64,000 nt of DNA from NCBI RefSeq assembly GCF_019857225.1, contig NZ_JAFJSY010000011.1:62001-126000 (forward strand). The letters are read 5' to 3'. Positions 16,086 through 24,327 of the stretch are shown here, piece by piece. The notes below the pieces were generated by a model. It had not been told where the DNA came from. It saw nothing but the letters and a program-made list of their open reading frames with translations, and searched no databases. Both the position numbers and the translations under genes were made by a program. The DNA comes from Streptomyces plumbidurans. Its GTDB lineage: Bacteria > Actinomycetota > Actinomycetes > Streptomycetales > Streptomycetaceae. The first letter of the stretch is position 1; the number at the start of each line of letters is the position of its first letter.

Positions 16086-19000
16086 TCACTTGCCGTAGTA
16101 GGCGTTGTAGATCGAGATCGTCGACTTGTTGCCCTTCTTGTCGGTGATCTTGGCGTGGAAGGAGATGGCCTCGCCCTTGGCCGGGTTCTTCACCTTGACC
16201 TTGCCGTGGACGACGTCGAGCTTCTTCCAGGTCTGGCCGTAGTCGTAGGAGACGTACACGGCGAGGGACTTGAGGTTGTGGCCCTTGGCCGAGCCCTCGA
16301 CGGTCACCGGGACGGTGGCCGGCTTTCCGGCCTCGACCCTGCTGCCCAGGTCCGTGGTCGCGCCGAAGCGGGCCGTGGAGGCGGGGAGCTTGGCCACGCC
16401 GGACGTCTTCTTGGAGCGGAACGTCCAGCTCGCGTCGATGCGGGTGGAGGCCGCCGCGACCTTGACGCTGCGCCTGACCGAGGTGGTGAGCTTGTAGCCG
16501 GCCTCGCCCGCCGGGACCTTGAAGGTCTTGTCGCCGAACAGCGGGTCGTCGTTGGAGCCCACCTTGGTGGTGCCCCGGTACAGGGTGGTGTCGACCGACA
16601 GGAAGGTCGAGGAACCCGCGTGGGTCTTGCCGTCGGAGTACAGCGGGATCACGCCGTAGATGCTGTTGCCGTCGCGGTAGAGGCCGAAGTCGGCGTTCAA
16701 GTGGGGCCCGAAGACAGCCGTGTTGAAGGTCTTCGAGTAGCTCTTGCCGCCCTTGAAGGACTGCGCGGCGCCGATCGTGTAGGCCGCCTCGGTGACCGGG
16801 AAGCCGTCCTCGTCGGTGGCGCCGTACTGCTCGAAGTCCATGCCCCACCGCACGCCGTTCACGGTGGACAGATGCAGCGTGCGGGTGCCGGGCAGGGCCT
16901 GCGGTACGGCGACGGAGGAGCCGCCGCTGCTGAAGGGCAGCCAGCCGACCGCGTTGATCGCGCCCGTCTTGCCTCGCGCCGCGCCGCCGAGGCCGACCTT
17001 CACCGTGGCCAGCTCCGCGGCCTTCCAGTGCTTGGTGTAGCCGGTGGCGAGCTGCTTGACCACGGAGCCGTTGGTGACGTCGTACTGCTCGTCCGTGCCC
17101 TTGGTCCAGTGGCCGTCCCACTGCTGGGTCAGCGAACCGTCGGTGATCTGCGAACCAAGGCCGCGTGAGCGGAAGTTGGTGTACGAGTCCAGGAACCAGC
17201 CGAAGGTGTAGCCGGAGTCACCGGTCGAGACCTCGTAACCCGGTGACGCGAAGATCGACGTGGCGGCCGCGTCCGGCACGGTGATGTCGACCGGCTTCGC
17301 GGTGCGCGCGTCCAGGTCGAGCGTCATGTTCCTGGTGACGTTCAGCTTGGGCTGCGCCAGCCAGTCGATGCCCTTGGTGGCGTCGTCCGGGTCCACGAAG
17401 ACGCCGGTGTCGAGGACGTAGGTGCCCTTGGGGACCCGCGCGGTGACGGTGCCGGAGGCGTCGTAGGGCGAGTAGAACGTGTCCTTGCCGAGGCCGGAGA
17501 TGCCCGCCAGGGACGCGTTGTAGTACGGCGCCGGGGCGCCGTCGCGGCCGGTGACCTTGAGCTTGACGTCGTAGGACTCGACCTCGCGCTGCACGGCCGC
17601 GGCCGTGCGCACGCTCTGGCCGCCGCCCGTCGCCGTCACATACGCGGAGTACGCGCCGTCCAGGGTGCCGCCCAGCTTGGTGTTCACCGTCAGGTCCACG
17701 GACGCCTTGCCGCCGGCCGGGACCGTCACCTTGGTCGCGGCGAGCTTGAAGAAGCCCGCCGGGGCCGCGTGGCCCTTGGGGTCGGTGGCGCTCGCGGCCA
17801 GGTTCAGCGTGACGTCCTCGGTGCCGAGGTTGCGGTACGTCAGCTGTTTGGTGACCGGCTTGTCGTCGGTGTGCGGCCACTGAGCGGTGCCGAAGCCCAC
17901 CGAGACCGGGTCGGCGATCACGCTCTGCTTGATCGCCCTGTCGACGGCGATACGGCCCGAACCCTGCTGGAACGGCGTGTACGTACCGCCCTTCGCCGAT
18001 CCGGTGAGCGCGCCCTTCAGCTCGGCGAACGTCCAGTCCGGGTGCTGCTGCTTGAGCAGCGCCGCGGCGCCCGCCACGTGCGGGGTCGCCATCGACGTAC
18101 CGGAGATGGTCAGGTAGCCGGGCGGGTTCTCGCCGACCTCCTGGTCGATGACGCTGCCGGGGGCGGCGGCCGCGGTGATGTCCACGCCGGGGGCGGTCAC
18201 GTCGGGCTTGATCTGGCCGTCGAGCCCGGGACCACGGCTGGAGAAGGACGCCAGCTTGTCGTGGTCGTCGACCGCGCCGACGGTGAGGGCGTCGGCCGCG
18301 CTGCCCGGGGAGCCGATGGTCTGCTCGCCGAGGTCGCCGTCGTTGCCGGCGGCGATCGCGAACAGGATGCCCTTCTGCTCGGACAGCTTGTTCACCTCGG
18401 CCTCGAGCGGGTCGATGCCGGGGGTGTCGCCGCCGCCGAGGCTGAGGTTGACGACGTCGGCGCCCTGCTCGGCCGCCCACTCCATGCCGGCCAGGATCTG
18501 GGAGTCGTCGCCGGAGCCGCTGTCGTCGAGCACCTTGCCGCTCAGCAGCTTGGCGTCCGGGGCCACGCCCTTGTACTTGCCGTTCGACTTGGCGCCCGTG
18601 CCCGCGACGATGGACGCGACGTGCGTGCCGTGGCCGAAGTGGTCGTCTGCGTCGGCGGCGGTGGAGAAGTTCTTCTCCGCGACGACCTGGCCCTTGAGGT
18701 CGGGGTGGGTCGCGTCGATGCCGGTGTCGAGGACTGCGATCTTGACGCCCTTGCCGGTGTAGCCGGCCGCCCATGCCTTGGGCGCGCCGATCTGCGGCAC
18801 GGACTTGTCGAGGCTGGCCCTGCGCACCCCGTCGAGCCAGACGTGCGCGATGCCGGAGGCCGCCTTGTCGCCGTCGGTGACGGCGTGCCACAGCTCGGCG
18901 GTGTCCTGCCGGGGTGTCTGCACGGCGTCGGCGTTCAGCGCCGTGAGGCGCTCGCGGAGCGAGCCCGTGCCCCGGACGTCGGACCTGGCGGCCGAGGCGG

Positions 19001-19433
19001 CGCCGCGGTAGCCGACGATGACCTTCAGTCCGTGCTTCTGGGCCTTCCGGGTGGCCGCGCTGCCGAGTTCGGTGACGTCGAACAGGCGCTGGTCCACCTT
19101 GCCGGTCGCGATGAGGTGAGCGGCGTCGGAGGGGACGACCAGGGTGTGGCCGTCGGCTCTGCGTATCTGGACGGGTATGTGCTCGCGGCCCTTGGCGGGC
19201 TCCAGGCCGACGACGCGGCCCTTGGCGTCGAGGGCGACGCGGTCGCCCGTGATCAGCGTGACGCGGTGCTTCGCGGTGAGCGCTGCGGCCTTCGCCGTGG
19301 GCGACGCGGCCTGCGAACGGGCCTCTGCCTGACCGGACTTGGCCTGCGCCGGGCTGGTCATGCCCGCCGCGAGAACCACGGCCGCGGCCGTCGCGACGGC
19401 GGACGCGCATGCTCTTTTCAGTTGTCTGCGCAA
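16086..19433 (-). CDS. Secreted S8 (subtilisin-like) serine peptidase, large multidomain form
   Basis: An 1115-residue exported protease. It has a signal peptide (1-31, ending PAQAKS), a pro-region to about 210 and a peptidase S8 domain from about 225 to 490. The triad is D236 (AVLDTGID), H268 (GHGTHV) and S447 (GTSMATPHV), with oxyanion N364 (AAGND). Residues 500-1115 are beta-rich accessory domains. The start is a TTG at 19433 (LRRQLKRAC) preceded by a purine-rich GGGGGAG; an ATG 10 codons later would break the signal peptide's basic region. It is probably a nutritional or developmental extracellular protease. Confidence 0.92.
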   Translation of the reverse strand: MRRQLKRACASAVATAAAVVLAAGMTSPAQAKSGQAEARSQAASPTAKAAALTAKHRVTLITGDRVALDAKGRVVGLEPAKGREHIPVQIRRADGHTLVVPSDAAHLIATGKVDQRLFDVTELGSAATRKAQKHGLKVIVGYRGAASAARSDVRGTGSLRERLTALNADAVQTPRQDTAELWHAVTDGDKAASGIAHVWLDGVRRASLDKSVPQIGAPKAWAAGYTGKGVKIAVLDTGIDATHPDLKGQVVAEKNFSTAADADDHFGHGTHVASIVAGTGAKSNGKYKGVAPDAKLLSGKVLDDSGSGDDSQILAGMEWAAEQGADVVNLSLGGGDTPGIDPLEAEVNKLSEQKGILFAIAAGNDGDLGEQTIGSPGSAADALTVGAVDDHDKLASFSSRGPGLDGQIKPDVTAPGVDITAAAAPGSVIDQEVGENPPGYLTISGTSMATPHVAGAAALLKQQHPDWTFAELKGALTGSAKGGTYTPFQQGSGRIAVDRAIKQSVIADPVSVGFGTAQWPHTDDKPVTKQLTYRNLGTEDVTLNLAASATDPKGHAAPAGFFKLAATKVTVPAGGKASVDLTVNTKLGGTLDGAYSAYVTATGGGQSVRTAAAVQREVESYDVKLKVTGRDGAPAPYYNASLAGISGLGKDTFYSPYDASGTVTARVPKGTYVLDTGVFVDPDDATKGIDWLAQPKLNVTRNMTLDLDARTAKPVDITVPDAAATSIFASPGYEVSTGDSGYTFGWFLDSYTNFRSRGLGSQITDGSLTQQWDGHWTKGTDEQYDVTNGSVVKQLATGYTKHWKAAELATVKVGLGGAARGKTGAINAVGWLPFSSGGSSVAVPQALPGTRTLHLSTVNGVRWGMDFEQYGATDEDGFPVTEAAYTIGAAQSFKGGKSYSKTFNTAVFGPHLNADFGLYRDGNSIYGVIPLYSDGKTHAGSSTFLSVDTTLYRGTTKVGSNDDPLFGDKTFKVPAGEAGYKLTTSVRRSVKVAAASTRIDASWTFRSKKTSGVAKLPASTARFGATTDLGSRVEAGKPATVPVTVEGSAKGHNLKSLAVYVSYDYGQTWKKLDVVHGKVKVKNPAKGEAISFHAKITDKKGNKSTISIYNAYYGK

Positions 19434-19509
19434 GTCTCCCCCTGGAGATGGAGTACCGGGCCCATTGCCCTGTCACCCGGCCGGGGGTGGTCTCGTACAC
19501 ACGCTCGTG

Positions 19510-19542
19510 CACCCCCCGGAGCACGCAGTATGCCGGGGGGTG
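19510..19542 (-). terminator. Hairpin downstream of the ABC exporter genes
   Basis: Perfect 10-bp stem CACCCCCCGG / CCGGGGGGTG with a 13-nt loop. It lies in the 164-bp gap after the ABC ATPase stop and before the S8 protease start, both on the complement. Confidence 0.55.
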
Positions 19543-19597
19543 ATCGGGTACCTCAAGAGATGGGAGAGCACCTCAAGTGATGAGCGGGGAAGGAGAG

Positions 19598-20281
19598 TTA
19601 CGCTCCCGCGTTCTCCTTCACGGTGATCCGGCCCTTGCGGATCGTCGCGAGTCGCGGGGCCTTCTTCGCGATGGCGGAGTCGTGGGTGACCATGATGAAG
19701 GTCAGCCCGAGCTCCTTCCACATGCGCTCCAGCACCTCCATGATCTCGTCGCGCATCGACTCGTCGAGGTTTCCGGTGGGTTCGTCGGCGAGCAGCACCT
19801 TCGGCTCCTTCACCAGCGCACGCGCGATCGCGACGCGCTGCTGCTGCCCTCCGGACATCTCGCCGGGCAGATGCCCGAGGCGCTCGCCGAGGCCGACCGA
19901 TTTCAGCGCCTCGGCCGCCCGTTCGCGGCGGTCCTTCGTCTTCACGCCCAGGGGTACGAGCGCGGTCTCCACGTTCTCCTGGGCGGTGAGCGTGGGGATG
20001 AGGTTGAAGCTCTGGAAGACGAAGCCGATGTTCTCGCTGCGGACCCTGGTCAGCCGGGCCTCGGACAGCTTGGCCAGGTCGGTGCCGTCCAGGGTGATGT
20101 CCCCTGCCGTGGGCCGGTCGAGGCCGCCGAGCATCTGCAGGAGGGTGGACTTGCCGCCGCCGGTGGGGCCCTGGATGACGAGACGGTCCCCGTCCGCGAT
20201 GTCCAGATCCACGGCGTCCAGGGCGGTGACGGTCTCCTTGCCCCGGCTGTATCGCTTGGTGACGCCTCTGAGTTCGTACAT
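19598..20281 (-). CDS. ABC transporter ATP-binding protein (MacB/LolD type)
   Basis: A 227-residue ATPase with Walker A GPTGGGKST (near 39), Q-loop VFQSFNLIPTL, signature MSGGQQQR (near 142), Walker B VLLADEPT and switch His in VTHDSA. MacB/LolD-type domains pair with FtsX-like permeases and drive lipoprotein or peptide export, or mechanotransmission, rather than import. It lies 48 bp downstream of the permease gene in the same operon. Confidence 0.93.
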   Translation of the reverse strand: MYELRGVTKRYSRGKETVTALDAVDLDIADGDRLVIQGPTGGGKSTLLQMLGGLDRPTAGDITLDGTDLAKLSEARLTRVRSENIGFVFQSFNLIPTLTAQENVETALVPLGVKTKDRRERAAEALKSVGLGERLGHLPGEMSGGQQQRVAIARALVKEPKVLLADEPTGNLDESMRDEIMEVLERMWKELGLTFIMVTHDSAIAKKAPRLATIRKGRITVKENAGA

Positions 20282-20329
20282 GGGTGTGGCTCCTGGGTGG
20301 GTTCGTGGGTGGGGTGCGGGGCGGCGCTG

Positions 20330-21793
20330 CTACTCGACGCGCCGCAGCGCGTCCGCGGGGCGCAGTCTCGACGCCCGCCAGCCACCGAACGCACCCGCGA
20401 TCAGACCGCCGGCCACCGCGAGCGCGACCGCGAGGGCGATGGTCGTCAGGCTCACCGGCGCGGTGAGCGCGACCTCCAGGGTCTTGGCGGTCCTGCGGCC
20501 GGGCCCGGCGAAGCCGCCGCCCCCGCCGAAGCCGCCACCGCCGCCGGCACCCCCGCCGCCACCGCCCAACTGGGCTTGCAGGCTGGGGCTGATGGCGGTG
20601 ACGACATAGGCGCCCGCGAGGCCGATCGCGATACCGAGGGCGCCGCCCACCAGGCCGTTGACGACGGCCTCGCCGACGACCTGCCGGGTCACCCGGCCCG
20701 ACTTCCAGCCCAGCGCCTTGAGCGTGCCGAACTCGCGCACCCGGCGGGAGACGGCGGAGGAGGTGAGCAGTCCCGCGACCAGGAACGCGGCCACCAGCAC
20801 CGCGATGGACAGCCACTTGCCGACGTTGGTGGCCAGGGACGAGGCCGTGGACAGGGAGCCGGAGACGGTGTCGGCGAGGTCGGCGGAGGTGGTGACCGTC
20901 GTACCCGAGACGTTCTTCTGGATGGTCGACTTGACCGCGGAGATCTGCTTGGAGTCGGTCGCCTTGACGTAGATCGTGGTGACCTTGTCCTTCTGGTCGG
21001 CCAGCGTCTGGGCCTGCTTCAGCGGCATGTACAGATTGGCCGCGGAGTCACCGCTGTCGGCGGTCGCGATGCCGATGATCTTGTACTTCACCTTGTTGAT
21101 GGTGACGCTGGAGCCGACCTTGTACTTCTTCTCCTTGGCGTACGCCGAGTCGGCCACCAGCACCTTGGCGTTCGTCTCGGTCGTCTTGAAGGTACGGCCG
21201 CTGGTGATCTTCGACGAGGTCAGCGGGCCGAGCCCGGTCTGGGTGACGTCGGTGCCGTAGACCGAGTAGGAGTTGACGTCGAAGTTGGCGCCGCCGCCCT
21301 TCACTTCGCCCTGCGGCTGGCCGCCACCGCGCGTGAACCCGCCACCGCCGCCGTTGCCCCCGCCGTTCTGCTGGAACTGCCCCCTGGTGAACTGGCCGTT
21401 GATCTTCACCACGTTGAGGCTCAGCCCGCCGACGGCGGCCGAGACGCCCTTCTGGTCATCGACCTTGGAGACCGTGCCAGACGACAGCGTGGTGAAGCCC
21501 TGCACCATGACCCGGTCGCTGCTCTGCGTGGAGTCGTCGTCGTTGCCGCGGGCGTCGAACTGGAAGCGCGGCCGCTGGGAGCTGCCGGAGGACGGGGTCG
21601 CGGCCTTGGTGACCGTCATGTCGGTGCCCAGTCCGTAGAGCGACTGGAGGACCTTGTCCTGCGCCTTCCCCATGCCGTTGGACACGGAGTTGACAACGAT
21701 GACCAGCGCGATGCCGAGCGCGAGGCCGGAGGCGACGACGAGTGCCGCTTTTCTGCGGCGGCGCAGTTCGCGCCTCAGATAGGTGAAGAACAT
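20330..21793 (-). CDS. ABC transporter permease, FtsX/MacB family
   Basis: A 487-residue permease with one N-terminal membrane helix (residues 16-37). A large extracytoplasmic MacB-periplasmic-core domain follows (about 40-330), containing an unusual Gly-rich insertion GNGGGGGFTRGGGQ near 150. Three C-terminal helices carry FtsX motifs (LLTSSAVSRRVREFGTLKALGWK). A second Gly-rich loop lies between the last helices. The ATG at 21793 (MFFTYLRRELRRRRKAA) is preferred over an upstream frame extension. With the ATPase it forms a probable exporter or envelope-stress transporter. Confidence 0.9.
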   Translation of the reverse strand: MFFTYLRRELRRRRKAALVVASGLALGIALVIVVNSVSNGMGKAQDKVLQSLYGLGTDMTVTKAATPSSGSSQRPRFQFDARGNDDDSTQSSDRVMVQGFTTLSSGTVSKVDDQKGVSAAVGGLSLNVVKINGQFTRGQFQQNGGGNGGGGGFTRGGGQPQGEVKGGGANFDVNSYSVYGTDVTQTGLGPLTSSKITSGRTFKTTETNAKVLVADSAYAKEKKYKVGSSVTINKVKYKIIGIATADSGDSAANLYMPLKQAQTLADQKDKVTTIYVKATDSKQISAVKSTIQKNVSGTTVTTSADLADTVSGSLSTASSLATNVGKWLSIAVLVAAFLVAGLLTSSAVSRRVREFGTLKALGWKSGRVTRQVVGEAVVNGLVGGALGIAIGLAGAYVVTAISPSLQAQLGGGGGGAGGGGGFGGGGGFAGPGRRTAKTLEVALTAPVSLTTIALAVALAVAGGLIAGAFGGWRASRLRPADALRRVE

Positions 21794-21889
21794 GGCCGCA
21801 AGGTAGGGACGGCGTGTGATGACTGGATAAGGCCGCGATAAGAGATGCATGAGAAGGCCGTGACCGCGTCCGCGGCAGCCCCGGAAACA

Positions 21890-21917
21890 CCGATGCCGCC
21901 CCTGGGGGCGGCATCGG
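21890..21917 (-). terminator. Strong hairpin after the L,D-transpeptidase gene
   Basis: A 13-bp perfect inverted repeat (CCGATGCCGCCCC and complement) almost without spacer, in the 172-bp gap between the L,D-transpeptidase stop and the permease start, both on the complement. Confidence 0.65.
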
Positions 21918-21965
21918 CAAGCTGTGGACCCACTGTGGGGTCGAAGGGCCAAAGGGGGGCCGGGA

Positions 21966-23216
21966 TCAGACGGCCGAACCGGCCTTCCAGTCCGCCCAGC
22001 TGAGGTTCCAGCCGTTGAGGCCGTTGTCCGGCTGGACCGTCTTGTCGCCGGTGTGGGAGATGACCACGACGTCGCCGACGATCGAGCTGTTGTAGAACCA
22101 GTAGGCCGGGGTGCCCTTGTCGTTGGCGCCCTTGGTGTCGGACAGGCCCACGCAGCCGTGGCTGGTGTTGACGCTGCCGAAGACGGACTTGGCGCCCCAG
22201 TAGTTGCCGTGGATGAAGGTGCCGGAGCTGGTCAGCCGGATGGCGTGCGGCACGTCCTTGATGTCGTACTCGCCCTTGCCGTCGTCGTCGGTGAAGCCCA
22301 CGGTCGCGCCGTTCATGCGCGTCTGCTTGAACTTCTCCGACATCACCATGACGCCGTTGTAGGTCTTGTGCTCGGGCGAACCGGCGGAGATCGGGATGGT
22401 CTTGACCGTCTTGCCGTCCTGCGTGACCTTCATCTGCTTGGTCTTGGCGTCGACGTAGGAGACCTGGTTGCGGCCGATGTGGAAGGTGACCGTCTTCTGC
22501 TGCACGCCGGTGACCCCGGGGGCGCCCTCGACACCGTCGAGCGCGAGCTTCAGCGTGACGGTGGAGTTCTCCTTCCAGTAGTCCTCGGGGCGGAAGTCGA
22601 GCCGGTTGGCGCCGAACCAGTGGCCGACGACCTGCTGGCCGCTGCTGGAGGAGACCGTGATGCCCTTCTGGACCGCGGCCTTGTTGGTGATCGCCTTGTC
22701 GAAGTTGATCGACACCGGCATGCCCACGCCGACCGTGGAACCGGCCTCCGGCGTGAAGTTGCCTATGAAGCTGTTGGCCGGGGAGACCGTGGTGAACGAG
22801 GCGTTCTCGTGCGCGACCAGACCGCTTGCGTCCTTGGCCTCGGCGGAGACCTTGTAGGTGGTCGAGCGCTCCAGCTGGGTGCTGGGCTTCCAGCTCAGCT
22901 TGTCGGCGGAGAGCTGCCCGGCCACCGCGGTGCCGTCGGCGGTCGTCATCGTCACGTTCGTGAGCGTGCCCTTGCTGACGGTGACGGCGGCGGAGTTGTT
23001 GATGGAGGCGTTGTCCGAGCCGTCCTTGGGCGTGATCCTGATGTCGGCCGCGGAGGACTTCTTGGCGGCCGCCTCGTCGGCCTTGGCCTGCGAGGTGTCC
23101 TTGCCCTTGGTGCCGGAGGCGTCGTCGTCGCCACCGGAACACGCCGAGAGCATCAGAACACCGCCGAGCAGCGCGGACGCGGCCACCAGGCCCTTGCGCC
23201 GCTTACTGTTCGTCAT
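21966..23216 (-). CDS. L,D-transpeptidase lipoprotein with Ig-like domains
   Basis: A 416-residue lipoprotein that makes 3-3 cross-links in peptidoglycan. The lipobox is LMLSAC near residue 26. Two Ig-like domains follow (about 60-270), then a YkuD domain with the catalytic motif SHGCVGLS near 355. A C-terminal tail after NSSIVGDVVVISHTGD contains conserved Trp residues. It resembles mycobacterial LdtMt2-type enzymes. The ATG at 23216 is chosen because GGAGAAG lies 6 nt upstream; an ATG five codons earlier is possible. Confidence 0.93.
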   Translation of the reverse strand: MTNSKRRKGLVAASALLGGVLMLSACSGGDDDASGTKGKDTSQAKADEAAAKKSSAADIRITPKDGSDNASINNSAAVTVSKGTLTNVTMTTADGTAVAGQLSADKLSWKPSTQLERSTTYKVSAEAKDASGLVAHENASFTTVSPANSFIGNFTPEAGSTVGVGMPVSINFDKAITNKAAVQKGITVSSSSGQQVVGHWFGANRLDFRPEDYWKENSTVTLKLALDGVEGAPGVTGVQQKTVTFHIGRNQVSYVDAKTKQMKVTQDGKTVKTIPISAGSPEHKTYNGVMVMSEKFKQTRMNGATVGFTDDDGKGEYDIKDVPHAIRLTSSGTFIHGNYWGAKSVFGSVNTSHGCVGLSDTKGANDKGTPAYWFYNSSIVGDVVVISHTGDKTVQPDNGLNGWNLSWADWKAGSAV

Positions 23217-23432
23217 CACACGCTTCTCCATCGTTGCCGAATCCCCAAAAAGCCACTGCCCCCGCTGAAGCCTTCAACGCTACGACCGGTTCGTCCCGTT
23301 CCACAGAGCCCGTGGATGTGGGGCACACCACGTCTGCCGGGACGGGTGGTGCGGATTTCGGTCTGCGCGCCGCTTGAGACGACGGAACCCCGGACGGTGG
23401 TTGCCGCCCGGGACATGAATTCTCCCGAGCCG

Positions 23433-23786
23433 CTACGAGACGCCGTGAGCCCCCTCTGCTTCGTCGTCGTCGCCGTCATCATCCTCGTCGAGGTCCCAAT
23501 CCGGCGAATCGGGATCGTAGTCGACCGGCTCGCTCGACCAGGAGGCCTGCGCGAGCTCCACCCCGGGCACCTCGTTGACCAGGTCGAACGGATCCACGAG
23601 ATAGGCCAGGGCCTCCGCGGTGTCTTCCGTCACAGCGTCCTCGGCGCGCGCCCGCTCGTCGGCCGGCAGGTCGTTCTCGTCGGCGATCCGGCGCAGCGCC
23701 GCCTTGGTCACCGCTGCGGGGTCGTCGACCTCGATCACGAGGTCCACCCTGAGGCGGACAAAACGTGAGGTCTCTTCAGTGTTCAT
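23433..23786 (-). CDS. Conserved acidic protein of unknown function
   Basis: A 117-residue protein opening MNTEETSRFVRLRVDLVIEV, with an alpha/beta-looking body and a very acidic C-terminal tail (residues 90-110, DSPDWDLDEDDDGDDDEAEG). There is no signal peptide or membrane helix. The codon bias is typical of the genome. I recognise it only as a Streptomyces hypothetical protein. It sits between the L,D-transpeptidase and a small wall-anchored protein. Confidence 0.7.
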   Translation of the reverse strand: MNTEETSRFVRLRVDLVIEVDDPAAVTKAALRRIADENDLPADERARAEDAVTEDTAEALAYLVDPFDLVNEVPGVELAQASWSSEPVDYDPDSPDWDLDEDDDGDDDEAEGAHGVS

Positions 23787-23895
23787 GGCGCGAGCGTAAG
23801 GCCCGTCGCTCCCGTGACTTTCCCGTGACCCGCGCCTTTCACTAACATCGCCCCACACGGCCAATTCGCCAGCGCCACAAGGGGATCGATATTCC

Positions 23896-24225
23896 GTGTC
23901 ATCCGCTCGCCGCCCGTTGCTGACCGCCACCGCCGCAGGGACCCTCCTGTGCGCCCTGTGGTTCGTTCCCTCCGCCAACGCGACCGGGGGCGGGTCGGCC
24001 AGAGACGTCTCCTCGGTGACGCCTGCCTCGCAGGTCACGACCCAGGCGCGGGTGGCGTCGACGACCACGGACACCTCCGCCCAGGACAGCTCCGCCACGG
24101 ACACCCAACTCGCCGACACGGGAAGCTTCGACACCACTCCCTACGTGATCGGCGGGACCCTCTTCCTGGGGGTCGGCGCCGGTTTCGTGGTGTATTCGGT
24201 ACGCCGGGAACGCCTCGGCTTCTGA
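23896..24225 (+). CDS. Small LAxTG wall-anchored protein
   Basis: A 109-residue exported protein: signal peptide (1-29, ending SANATGGG), a Ser/Thr-rich stalk (35-75), then LADTGS (near 76), a hydrophobic helix and RRERLGF. These are sortase sorting signals matching the class E preference for LAXTG. The GTG start at 23896 is the only start before the signal peptide. A strong hairpin follows 41 bp after the stop. Confidence 0.82.
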   Translation: MSSARRPLLTATAAGTLLCALWFVPSANATGGGSARDVSSVTPASQVTTQARVASTTTDTSAQDSSATDTQLADTGSFDTTPYVIGGTLFLGVGAGFVVYSVRRERLGF

Positions 24226-24266
24226 GGACGTCGAGGCCCGCGCGAGCCGAGCCCGGTCGACGTTTC

Positions 24267-24296
24267 GGGGCCCTGCCGCATGTGCGGCAGGGCCCC
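24267..24296. terminator. Bidirectional terminator hairpin
   Basis: A 14-bp perfect inverted repeat (24267-24280 with 24283-24296) around a 2-bp centre, between the convergent stops of the LAxTG gene and hutH. It probably ends both transcripts. Confidence 0.75.
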
Positions 24297-24327
24297 TTCT
24301 CCTACGACTGCTGCGGCGGTTCTACGA

